Below are positions 9,068 through 16,509 of a stretch of DNA of 64,000 nt, in pieces. Position numbers and translations under genes: made by a program. The notes beneath the pieces were generated by a model that ran no database searches, was not told the DNA's origin, and saw only the letters and a list, made by a program, of their open reading frames with translations. The DNA is from Phocaeicola plebeius DSM 17135 (GTDB lineage Bacteria > Bacteroidota > Bacteroidia > Bacteroidales > Bacteroidaceae), in the NCBI RefSeq assembly GCF_000187895.1, contig NZ_DS990134.1, positions 310,001 to 374,000 of the forward strand. The letters are read 5' to 3'. Within the stretch, counting starts at the first letter, position 1. Every line of letters begins with the position of its first letter.

Positions 9068-9991
9068 ATGAAAGTATTGGTTGCGACAGAGAAACCGTTT
9101 GCTAAAGTAGCTATCGACGGTATTCGGAAAGAGATAGAAGCTGCGGGCTATGAACTGGCTTTGCTGGAGAAATATACAGAAAAACAGCAGTTGCTCGATG
9201 CGGTGAAGGATGCGAATGCAGTGATTATCCGAAGTGACATCATTGACAAGGAAGTGCTGGATGCGGCAAAGGAACTGAAAATCGTGGTACGTGCCGGTGC
9301 GGGATATGACAATGTGGACCTGGAGGCAGCTACGGCTCACGGGGTTTGCGTGATGAATACGCCGGGACAGAACTCGAATGCGGTGGCCGAACTGGCTTTC
9401 GGTATGATGATTATGGCGGTTCGTAATTTCTACGACGGCAAATCGGGTACGGAACTGATGGGCAAGAAACTGGGTATCCATGCATACGGTAACGTGGGAC
9501 GCAATGTGGCTCGTATCGCAAAGGGCATCGGTATGGACATTTATGCCTACGATGCGTATTGCCCGAAGGAAGCCATGGTGGCCGACGGTGTGAAACCGGT
9601 GGATTCCGCAGAAGAACTGTATGCTACCTGCAACGTGGTGTCATTGCACATTCCGGCTACTGCCGAAACCAAGAATTCCATTGATTATGATTTGGTGAAC
9701 CGCATGCCGAAAAACGGTTTGCTGGTGAATACTGCCCGTAAGGAGGTGATTAACGAAGCAGATTTGCTTCGCCTGATGAATGACCGTCCGGACTTGAAGT
9801 ATGTGACCGACATCATGCCGGCTCATCACGATGAGTTTGCCGATCATTTCCCGGGACGTTATTTCTCTACTCCGAAGAAGATGGGTGCACAGACGGCTGA
9901 GGCAAATATCAATGCCGGCATCGCAGCGGCTCGTCAGATTGTGGGCTTCCTGAAAGATGGTTGTGAGAAATTCCGTGTAAACAAGAAATAA
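9068..9991 (+). CDS. serA: D-3-phosphoglycerate dehydrogenase (short form, no ACT domain)
   Basis: A 307-aa D-2-hydroxyacid dehydrogenase, placed by its operon with serC as the first enzyme of serine synthesis (3-phosphoglycerate to 3-phosphohydroxypyruvate with NAD). VRAGAGYDNVDLEAA and NTPGQNSNAVAELAFG are substrate-domain signatures. HAYGNVGRNVARIAKG is the NAD-binding GxGxxG-type loop, NTARKEVI holds the catalytic arginine region and MPAHHDEF the catalytic histidine. It lacks the C-terminal ACT domain that gives serine feedback in longer SerA proteins. Another hydroxyacid substrate is possible but less likely given the operon. Confidence 0.92.
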   Translation: MKVLVATEKPFAKVAIDGIRKEIEAAGYELALLEKYTEKQQLLDAVKDANAVIIRSDIIDKEVLDAAKELKIVVRAGAGYDNVDLEAATAHGVCVMNTPGQNSNAVAELAFGMMIMAVRNFYDGKSGTELMGKKLGIHAYGNVGRNVARIAKGIGMDIYAYDAYCPKEAMVADGVKPVDSAEELYATCNVVSLHIPATAETKNSIDYDLVNRMPKNGLLVNTARKEVINEADLLRLMNDRPDLKYVTDIMPAHHDEFADHFPGRYFSTPKKMGAQTAEANINAGIAAARQIVGFLKDGCEKFRVNKK

Positions 9992-10008
9992 CTCTTTAAT
10001 TTGCGCAT

Positions 10009-10215
10009 ATGAAACTGACTGTATACGAACGGCATTCGCTGATTCCATTGGGGCTCGGATCTTCCTTGCTGCTGGTGAACTCTTTGTGCAGGTCGTTTCT
10101 GGATGATTTCTGGAAAGGGTTCCTGTGCGGCATGGCACTGATGTGTTTCATTTATGCGCTGTGTACGTTAGTGTTATTTTTCAAACGAAATTTCAAGCAT
10201 TATGGCAATAGTTAA
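10009..10215 (+). CDS. Small two-pass membrane protein in the ser operon
   Basis: A 68-aa protein with two hydrophobic stretches (about 12-28 and 38-60) and a basic C-terminal end (FFKRNFKHYGNS). It starts 17 bp after serA and its last 14 bp overlap the start of the DUF1015 gene, which argues for a real, translationally coupled gene. No family is recognised and no function can be assigned. Confidence 0.6.
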   Translation: MKLTVYERHSLIPLGLGSSLLLVNSLCRSFLDDFWKGFLCGMALMCFIYALCTLVLFFKRNFKHYGNS

Positions 10216-11449
10216 ACCTTTCAAGGGTGTTCGTCCGCCACAGGACTTGGTGGAGCAGGTGGCTTCCCGCCCTTACGACGTGTTAAACTCGGCTGAGGCC
10301 CGCGAAGAGGCGAAAGGCAACGAGAAATCTTTGTATCACATCATCAAGCCGGAGATTGACTTTCCGGAGGGTACGGATGAGCACGATCCGCGTGTGTACG
10401 ACAAGGCGGTAGCAAACTTCCGGATGTTCCAGGAAAAGGGCTGGCTGGTGCAGGACGACAAACCGTGTTACTATATTTATGCCCAGACCATGAACGGCAA
10501 GACGCAGTATGGACTGGTGGTAGGAGCTTACGTGCCCGACTACATGAACGGGGTGATCAAGAAGCATGAGCTGACGCGCCGTGACAAGGAGGAGGACCGT
10601 ATGAAGCATGTACGGGTGAACAATGCGAACATCGAACCGGTGTTCTTTGCTTATCCGGAAAATAAGATGCTGGATGCCGTGGTGGCGAAATATACGGCTC
10701 AGAAGCCGGTGTACGACTTTGTGGCACCGGATGACGGCTTCGGCCATCAGTTCTGGGTGATTGACGACGACAAGGACATTGAGGCGGTGACAGAGGCGTT
10801 CAAGGAGATGCCTTCGCTTTACATTGCCGACGGTCATCACCGTAGTGCGGCAGCGGCACTGGTGGGTGCTGAAAAGGCGGCTCAGAATCCGAACCATCGG
10901 GGCGACGAGGAATACAACTACTTCATGGCGGTATGTTTCCCGGCCGAGCAACTCACAATCATCGACTACAACCGGGTGGTGAAAGATTTGAACGGACTGA
11001 CTCCGCAGGCGTTCCTGGAAGCGCTGAAGAAGAACTTCGTAGTGGAAGAAAAGGGTGCGGACATCTACAAGCCGGCAGCCTTGCACAACTTCTCGCTTTA
11101 CTTGGAGGGCAAATGGTACAGTCTGACAGCCAAACCGGGTACTTACGACGATAACGACCCGATTGGGGTGCTGGATGTCACGATTTCTTCCAACCTGATT
11201 TTGGACGAGATTCTCGGCATCAAGGACCTGCGCTCGGACAAACGTATCGACTTCGTGGGCGGTATCCGCGGACTGGGTGAACTGAAGAAACGGGTGGACA
11301 GCGGCGAAATGAAGATGGCGCTGGCGCTCTATCCGGTTTCCATGAAGCAGCTGATGGACATTGCCGATACGGGCAACATCATGCCACCGAAAACCACGTG
11401 GTTTGAACCGAAACTGCGTTCGGGACTGGTGATTCACAAGCTGGAATAA
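10202..11449 (+). CDS. DUF1015 family protein
   Basis: A 415-aa protein of the DUF1015 family, which in many bacteria lies beside serA/serC. The start MAIVKPFKGVRPPQDL is typical, and conserved segments include ASRPYDVLNSAEARE, YIYAQTMNGKTQYGLV, LYIADGHHRSAAA and the C-terminal RIDFVGGIRGL. The HH pair in ADGHHR resembles a metal or catalytic site but the reaction is not established to my knowledge. Its operon position implies a link to serine or hydroxyacid metabolism. Confidence 0.9.
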   Translation: MAIVKPFKGVRPPQDLVEQVASRPYDVLNSAEAREEAKGNEKSLYHIIKPEIDFPEGTDEHDPRVYDKAVANFRMFQEKGWLVQDDKPCYYIYAQTMNGKTQYGLVVGAYVPDYMNGVIKKHELTRRDKEEDRMKHVRVNNANIEPVFFAYPENKMLDAVVAKYTAQKPVYDFVAPDDGFGHQFWVIDDDKDIEAVTEAFKEMPSLYIADGHHRSAAAALVGAEKAAQNPNHRGDEEYNYFMAVCFPAEQLTIIDYNRVVKDLNGLTPQAFLEALKKNFVVEEKGADIYKPAALHNFSLYLEGKWYSLTAKPGTYDDNDPIGVLDVTISSNLILDEILGIKDLRSDKRIDFVGGIRGLGELKKRVDSGEMKMALALYPVSMKQLMDIADTGNIMPPKTTWFEPKLRSGLVIHKLE

Positions 11450-11472
11450 GATTTTTCTTCTGAACGATACAG

Positions 11473-11508
11473 GGCCTTCTCAAAGTTGCATTTGGGAAGG
11501 CCTTTTTT
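11473..11508 (+). terminator. Rho-independent terminator of the ser operon
   Basis: GGCCTTC (11473-11479) and GAAGGCC (11496-11502) form the stem, followed directly by six T residues (11503-11508). Confidence 0.85.
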
Positions 11509-11550
11509 GGTGGATATACTTGCGGGACGGACGGCGAGAAGTAAGCTGAA

Positions 11551-11660
11551 AAGAAAACACACTTACGTATTCTGCTAAACGTAAGTGCGTTTTCTTTAAA
11601 ACTCTTCGGCGTTTGAGTTGGAACGCAAGTGCGTTTGGTTCGAAACGTAAGTGCGTTTTT
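11551..11660. repeat. Cluster of four short repeats with core ACGTAAGTGCGTTTT
   Basis: Copies lie at 11554-11568 (inverted, one mismatch), 11579-11594, 11622-11636 (one change in the core) and 11644-11660. The first two form an 18-bp hairpin, left arm 11551-11568 and right arm 11579-11596, with one mismatch and a 10-nt loop. The cluster lies between convergent genes, so the hairpin may also act as a bidirectional terminator for the ser operon and the sulfatase gene. Confidence 0.75.
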
Positions 11661-11673
11661 CCAGTGAAATATC

Positions 11674-13200
11674 TTATTTCGGCAAGGTCACGGGGAAGAG
11701 GTCGTTCGGGCGGTGTTCGCGCAGAATTACCTGCTTCATCTGGTTCACGAGAACCGGATGCTGGGCAGCCACGTCGTGGTCCTCATGGATGTCTTCTGCC
11801 AGGTTGTAGAGGTGAGGAATACCCTTCTTTACCACCATCTTCCAGTCGCCCATGCGGAGACCAATCTGGTCGGTTTCGTGGAACTCCCAGTAGAGGAAGT
11901 CGTGTGCCTTCTGAGCTTCGTCATTTCCCAACAGGGTAGGAGCGAAAGAGATGCCGTCGAAGCAGTCGCCTTCCAGTTTCTTGTTCAGGTATTTCTTGGG
12001 GAAACGCTTGTCGCCCACCAGTTCGCAGAAGGTAGGCATGATGTCGTAGAAGGCCAGCTGATGGTCGTTCACCTCACCGGCTTTCACCTTTCCCGGCCAG
12101 CGCACGATGAACGGGATGCGGATACCTCCTTCGTAGCACTGGCGTTTCAGGCCGCGCAGCTTGCCGTCGCGTCCGAAGAATGTCGGGTCGGCACCGCCTT
12201 CTTCGTGAGGACCGTTGTCACTGCTGAAGATGACGATGGTATTCTCGTCGAGCCCTTTTTCTTTCAGCTTGGCCAGGATTTCGCCCACGTAGGCATCCAG
12301 TCGGCTGATCATACCGGCAAACTGGGCATGTGTGTGCACGCTCTCGTTGTAACGGGAACCGGCTTGTCCGCCCCAGGTCTTGTCTTCAAAGAACTGTTTC
12401 TTATATTTCTTCAGGATAGAGTCGTTGGGCTGTACCAGTTCGGCATGCGGCAGGGTGTACGTCAGGAAGCCGTAGAAAGGCTGTTTGCCGTCCTGCTTGT
12501 CAATCCATTCCAGTGCCTTCTGGTGAATCAGGTCGGCCGAATACTGCGTACGCTTGAAATAGTCGTCGCCGCTCATCGGGTAGCGTATGTTGTCTTCCAG
12601 AATCACACGGCTGACGGCCGTATCACCTGCGGCACGGCTGTAGGAGTTCAGGAAGTTCGGGTAGTAGAGGTGCGCCTGAAACTGGCACATGTAGCCGAAG
12701 TATTCGTCCACGCCCCGTTTGTCGGGAGTAGAGGTCGAGCCTTCGTAGCCGCCAGCCCATTTGCCGAACATGCCGGTGGTATAGCCGTTCTTCTTCATGA
12801 TTTCCGGCAGGATGATGTGCTGCGGGTCATACGGCTCCTGTCCGGTCACGGCATATTCCTTGTTCTGTCCGTACCACACCTCGCCGAGCCAGTATTCCTT
12901 GTTGCCTCTCACGTGTCCGTGTCCGCTGTGCTGTCCGGTCATCAGGCTGGCGCGCGACGGGGCACTGACGGGGCTTCCGGCGTATGCCTGCGTAAATCGC
13001 ATGCCCTCCTGTGCCATCTGGTCGATGCAGGGTGTCTGGATAAAAGGCTGGCCGTAGCATCCCAGGTCGCCGTATCCCATGTCGTCGCAGAGAATGAACA
13101 AAATATTGGGTTTTTCAGAATCGGGGGTTGCAGCTTGTGCATGGGGGATGGCCAGGGTAGCCAGTCCCATACAGTAGGTTAGTTTTTGTAATTTTTTCAT
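11674..13200 (-). CDS. Secreted sulfatase (Ser-type, formylglycine-dependent)
   Basis: A 508-aa arylsulfatase-family protein that hydrolyses sulfate esters, probably of host or dietary glycans. The first 23 residues form a signal peptide ending AQA, without a lipoprotein cysteine. NILFILCDDMGYGDLG supplies the metal-binding aspartates. The sulfatase core is SAPSRASLMTG, so the residue to be oxidised to formylglycine is a serine (about Ser79). Ser-type enzymes depend on the radical-SAM maturase anSME, which is not in the window. GHGHVRGN and IVIFSSDNGPHEEGG are further active-site segments. It stands alone with its own promoter rather than in a polysaccharide utilisation locus. Confidence 0.93.
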   Translation of the reverse strand: MKKLQKLTYCMGLATLAIPHAQAATPDSEKPNILFILCDDMGYGDLGCYGQPFIQTPCIDQMAQEGMRFTQAYAGSPVSAPSRASLMTGQHSGHGHVRGNKEYWLGEVWYGQNKEYAVTGQEPYDPQHIILPEIMKKNGYTTGMFGKWAGGYEGSTSTPDKRGVDEYFGYMCQFQAHLYYPNFLNSYSRAAGDTAVSRVILEDNIRYPMSGDDYFKRTQYSADLIHQKALEWIDKQDGKQPFYGFLTYTLPHAELVQPNDSILKKYKKQFFEDKTWGGQAGSRYNESVHTHAQFAGMISRLDAYVGEILAKLKEKGLDENTIVIFSSDNGPHEEGGADPTFFGRDGKLRGLKRQCYEGGIRIPFIVRWPGKVKAGEVNDHQLAFYDIMPTFCELVGDKRFPKKYLNKKLEGDCFDGISFAPTLLGNDEAQKAHDFLYWEFHETDQIGLRMGDWKMVVKKGIPHLYNLAEDIHEDHDVAAQHPVLVNQMKQVILREHRPNDLFPVTLPK

Positions 13201-13232
13201 GCCATTAGTTTCTTAAGGGATTAATGCAGGAG

Positions 13233-13240
13233 CAAAGATA
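13233..13240 (-). promoter_or_regulatory. -7 box of the sulfatase gene
   Basis: Minus strand TATCTTTG, a full match to the Bacteroides -7 consensus TAnnTTTG, about 33 bp before the sulfatase ATG. No TTTG is visible at the -33 position. Confidence 0.55.
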
Positions 13241-13274
13241 CGCTTTCCGGTTTTAAAAATGCGAGAAAAATCAT

Positions 13275-13282
13275 TAAATTTG
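13275..13282 (+). promoter_or_regulatory. -7 box of the YigZ-family gene
   Basis: TAAATTTG matches TAnnTTTG and lies 21 bp before the ATG at 13304. A start downstream of this box argues against the upstream in-frame ATG at 13259. Confidence 0.5.
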
Positions 13283-13303
13283 CCACCTGAAAGAAGAAAA
13301 ACG

Positions 13304-13906
13304 ATGCAAGAAGATACCTATAAGACCATTCAGGAAAGCGCGGAAGCCATCTATACCGAGAAGCGCAGCAAGTTCATTGCCATTGCGCTGCCGGTGCGTA
13401 CGCTCTCCGAAGTGAAGTCCCTTCTGGAAGAGTACCAGAAGAAATATTACGATGCCCGCCACGTGTGTTATGCCTATATGCTGGGTGCGGAACGGAAGGA
13501 TTTCCGGGCCAACGACAACGGAGAGCCTTCGGGTACGGCCGGAAAGCCCATCCTCGGACAGATTAACTCGCGCGAGCTGACCGATGTGCTGGTCATCGTG
13601 GTGCGTTATTTCGGCGGTATCAAGCTGGGGACGAGCGGTCTGATTGTGGCCTACCGCATGGCGGCTTCGCTGGCATTGGATGAAGCTCCGGTCATCGAGA
13701 AGACGGTGGACGAAGACGTGGCCGTGGCGTTCGAATATCCCTTCATGAACGACATCATGCGCATCGTCAAGGAAGAGTCGCCCGAGATACTGGAACAGTC
13801 GTACGACATGGACTGCCTGATGCGTCTGCGCATCCGCAAGTCGATGATGGGAAAGCTGCGTGCGCGACTGGAAAAAGTGGAGACGGCCCGCATCTTGGAC
13901 GAGTAA
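13304..13906 (+). CDS. YigZ / IMPACT family protein
   Basis: A 200-aa protein of the IMPACT/YigZ family. The N-terminal domain has the family signatures EKRSKFIAIALPV, DARHVCYAYMLG, NDNGEPSGTAGKPIL and VVRYFGGIKLGTSGLI. A C-terminal DUF1949-like domain follows. Family members bind nucleic acid or ribosomes in some organisms, but the bacterial role is not firmly known. The ATG at 13304 fits the family N-terminus and the promoter box at 13275. It is monocistronic. Confidence 0.88.
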   Translation: MQEDTYKTIQESAEAIYTEKRSKFIAIALPVRTLSEVKSLLEEYQKKYYDARHVCYAYMLGAERKDFRANDNGEPSGTAGKPILGQINSRELTDVLVIVVRYFGGIKLGTSGLIVAYRMAASLALDEAPVIEKTVDEDVAVAFEYPFMNDIMRIVKEESPEILEQSYDMDCLMRLRIRKSMMGKLRARLEKVETARILDE

Positions 13907-13991
13907 TCGGCAGAAGAGCCGGAAGTCGTGCTTCCTTTGCAGAAAGTCGCTGATTTTTTGCATTTTCCTGCGGTTTTTTAGCAAAAATTAT

Positions 13992-13999
13992 TATCTTTG
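13992..13999 (+). promoter_or_regulatory. -7 box of the lipoprotein L,D-transpeptidase gene
   Basis: TATCTTTG, a full match to TAnnTTTG, 23 bp before the ATG at 14023. Confidence 0.5.
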
Positions 14000-14022
14000 T
14001 TCCAACCTTATAACCCTTCATT

Positions 14023-15060
14023 ATGAAACGACTGACAGGCTTAATATGCTTCTTGTGTCTCCTTTGCGGTTGCCGGGAGGAAGCAGGCCGTGGGGTGGAA
14101 CAACCGATGTCGCAACCCATCGTGTCGGAGACGGCATCTCCCGATAGCATGGAGGTGGAAGATATTCTGCCGTTTGAGCGTAAACCGCTGACCGCTGCCG
14201 ACATCATCTTGGCGAAGGAACTTCTTTTTGACAAATACACCTTGAAGGATGAGTATCCGTATAAGGACACCGTCCGTTCATTCAAATGGGACGTCATACG
14301 CAAATGCCTGGCCTTTATCGAGAACCTTCAATACGATGCCAACCGCTGGGCGATATTCCAGAATTACAAGAATGTGAACCGTGAAGCTCCGCTGGTGCGG
14401 AAATACACGCAGAATGTGTACCGACGCATTGCCGATACGCTGGGAGTGGAGCGTTATCAGTCGGTGCCGCTGTATCTTCCTTCGGATACGCTGGTGCCCG
14501 AACGCTACGGACGCGACGGGGCGCTGGTGTCTTTCCTGGGCGAGACGGGCAGTTTCTATCGCGTGTCACCGGTCTCCATCGAGGGAGAATGGTGGGTGCC
14601 GCGTCGCTATGTCAAACTCTTGTCCGACAGTACGCAGTTTAACCACGTGGTAGTGGTAGACCGGGGCGACCAGAACATTGCCACGCTGGAACGTCTGGAA
14701 GAAGGTACCTGGGCCATCCGCAGCATGAATCCGGCCACTACGGGCATGCACCGTCCGCCGTACGCGCAGGAAACCCCGCTCGGCATGTTTGTGGTGCAGC
14801 AGAAAAAGTCGCGCATGGTGTTCCTGAAAGACGGTTCTGCGGCCACCGGAGGCTATGCACCGTATGCCAGCCGCTTCACCAACGGAGCCTACATTCACGG
14901 GGTTCCGGTCAACGTGCCTCGCACGGCGATGATTGAATACAGCTGGTCGTTGGGCACCACGCCCCGTTCGCACATGTGTGTGCGGAATGCCACTTCGCAT
15001 GCCAAGTTTGTGTACGACTGGGCACCGACAGAACGGTCACTGGTGATTGTAATCGAGTGA
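14023..15060 (+). CDS. Lipoprotein L,D-transpeptidase (YkuD fold)
   Basis: A 345-aa protein with a lipoprotein signal (hydrophobic FLCLLCGC; lipidated Cys at about residue 17). The C-terminal domain carries the L,D-transpeptidase signature: ETPLGMFVVQQKK, then HGVPVN, then SHMCVRNATSHAKFVYDW with the catalytic cysteine in SHMC. L,D-transpeptidases crosslink peptidoglycan through 3-3 bonds or attach proteins to it. The lipid anchor places it facing the cell wall from the outer or inner membrane. The usual SHGC motif is SHMC here. The middle domain (about 60-230) is not recognised. Confidence 0.75.
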   Translation: MKRLTGLICFLCLLCGCREEAGRGVEQPMSQPIVSETASPDSMEVEDILPFERKPLTAADIILAKELLFDKYTLKDEYPYKDTVRSFKWDVIRKCLAFIENLQYDANRWAIFQNYKNVNREAPLVRKYTQNVYRRIADTLGVERYQSVPLYLPSDTLVPERYGRDGALVSFLGETGSFYRVSPVSIEGEWWVPRRYVKLLSDSTQFNHVVVVDRGDQNIATLERLEEGTWAIRSMNPATTGMHRPPYAQETPLGMFVVQQKKSRMVFLKDGSAATGGYAPYASRFTNGAYIHGVPVNVPRTAMIEYSWSLGTTPRSHMCVRNATSHAKFVYDWAPTERSLVIVIE

Positions 15061-15109
15061 TTTCTATAAAATTAACTCTCTTTACGGAAGAAGAAGGGCA
15101 GAAAATCCG

Positions 15110-15117
15110 TAACTTTG
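15110..15117 (+). promoter_or_regulatory. -7 box of the second L,D-transpeptidase gene
   Basis: TAACTTTG matches TAnnTTTG and lies 32 bp before the ATG at 15150, so this gene probably has its own promoter despite the short gap from the gene before. Confidence 0.5.
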
Positions 15118-15149
15118 CGGCCGAATATTTTTTCAGGTCGTAAAAAGTC

Positions 15150-15878
15150 ATGCAAAATCATATCATCAAATTTTTTCTTTCTGCCATGTTCCTGTCTTTC
15201 CCCTGTGCGTATTTCACGGCGGAAGGAGAGTCTGTTCCTACTGAATCCCCTGTAGCAGCGGTTAAGGCGGCCGATGAGGTCGTGTCGCTCTACCATTCCA
15301 TGCAGCTGGAGGGGGTGGTCAACTGGCGGGCCTTCAAGCAGGCGGTGACGGGTTACAACCGCATCAAGAACCGCAAGCGCGACGTGCTGACCCTGATTGA
15401 CTTTTCCAAGCCTTCCACGGAAAAGCGCCTGTACGTGTTCGACATGAAGCACCGCCGGATGCTGTATTCTTCGGTAGTGTCACACGGAAAGAACAGCGGC
15501 GGAAACTATGCCACCTCTTTTTCCAACGAATACGGCTCCTACAAGAGTTCACTGGGCTTTTACCTGACGGCTTCCACCTATCAGGGACGAAACGGGTATT
15601 CGCTCATTCTCGACGGACTGGAGAAAGGGATTAACGACCGGGCCCGCGAACGTGCCATTGTGGTGCACGGGGCCGCCTATGCAGACCCTTCCGTGGCCAG
15701 TCGTGGCGGACGGTTGGGACGGAGCTTCGGATGTCCGGCACTGCCTACTTCCGTGTCGCGCCCCATTATAGATGCAATAAAAGGGGGCAGCGTCATGTAT
15801 ATCTATGCCGAAACCCCCTCTTACTTAGCTCAAAGTTCTATTCTCGATACATCGGATGATGTCATCGTAAATCAATGA
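15150..15878 (+). CDS. Secreted murein L,D-transpeptidase catalytic-domain protein (YkuD_2 type)
   Basis: A 242-aa protein with an N-terminal signal-like segment (FFLSAMFLSFPCAYF). Conserved parts include LTLIDFSKPSTEKRLYVFD, VVSHGKNSGG, SLGFYLTASTYQGRNGYSL, IVVHGAAYADP and GRSFGCPALP, the last with the predicted catalytic cysteine. This is the YkuD_2 family, distinct from the classical YkuD fold of the preceding gene. It probably edits or crosslinks peptidoglycan in the periplasm. It overlaps the 3' end of the convergent lolA-like gene by 17 bp. Confidence 0.85.
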   Translation: MQNHIIKFFLSAMFLSFPCAYFTAEGESVPTESPVAAVKAADEVVSLYHSMQLEGVVNWRAFKQAVTGYNRIKNRKRDVLTLIDFSKPSTEKRLYVFDMKHRRMLYSSVVSHGKNSGGNYATSFSNEYGSYKSSLGFYLTASTYQGRNGYSLILDGLEKGINDRARERAIVVHGAAYADPSVASRGGRLGRSFGCPALPTSVSRPIIDAIKGGSVMYIYAETPSYLAQSSILDTSDDVIVNQ

Positions 15879-16479
15879 TTTCCGCTTCCGGATACTTGCT
15901 CTTGTCGAAACGGAACACCGCGTCGGGCAGGTTCACTCCCGTGCGGTACGACGAAATCTGAAACTCTTGTTTCTCTCCGTTCTGTAACTGGATGGCAATG
16001 TACACGGGCGAGCTGTTTTCCTTCACGTTCAGTGTGATGCTTTTAATGTCCTGCGAGGTCTTCGGGGTCAGGATGATTTCATGTCCCCGCTTTCCCTGAC
16101 GGGTCTTTTCGCCCACGTAGCGGTAGTTGAAGCCCTTCTTGTAGGCCGTCAGCAGCGCATACGGGTTGACGCTCTGTATTTCCTCTGGGGTGGGGGATGA
16201 CACGTTCACCTCTTCATTCTGCTCCACGTAGCTCCACTGTGTCTTTCCGTCGAACCAGGTCTTGATGCCTCCGCTCTCCAGACAGAACTTGTTGCCTTTC
16301 AGCAACAGCTTTCCGTGTTGTGTTCCTCCAAAAGTCAGGCTGATGCCACCGGCTTTCCGGTAGTTGTCCGCCATCTTGCTTAATATGCTTTCAGCTTTTG
16401 CGTCCTGTTGGGCCACAGCCTGACACAAGGCGACTCCCATCAGCAGGACGAGAAGAAAAATCTTTTTCATACCTGTCAC
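15862..16479 (-). CDS. LolA-like outer-membrane lipoprotein carrier protein
   Basis: A 205-aa protein with a signal peptide (MKKIFLLVLLMGVALCQAVA). The mature part begins with AESILSKMADNYRKAGGISLTF, typical of LolA, a periplasmic chaperone that ferries lipoproteins from the inner to the outer membrane. The WFDGKTQWSYVEQNEEVNVS and HEIILTPK segments also fit the LolA/LolB half-barrel. It follows ftsK by 30 bp on the same strand, and ftsK-lolA linkage is common in bacteria. The family call is good; Bacteroidetes have several LolA paralogues. Confidence 0.85.
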   Translation of the reverse strand: MTGMKKIFLLVLLMGVALCQAVAQQDAKAESILSKMADNYRKAGGISLTFGGTQHGKLLLKGNKFCLESGGIKTWFDGKTQWSYVEQNEEVNVSSPTPEEIQSVNPYALLTAYKKGFNYRYVGEKTRQGKRGHEIILTPKTSQDIKSITLNVKENSSPVYIAIQLQNGEKQEFQISSYRTGVNLPDAVFRFDKSKYPEAEIIDLR

Positions 16480-16509
16480 AATCTTTTTAGGGGTTAGAGG
16501 GCAGCCCGT

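Noticed and set aside
11551-11660. Possible CRISPR-like array
   Set aside because: Only four short copies, variable spacing, one inverted, and no cas genes in the window.
11713-13182. 489-codon plus-strand frame opposite the sulfatase
   Set aside because: The minus strand encodes a sulfatase with signal peptide and all active-site motifs; the plus-strand frame has no recognisable domain.
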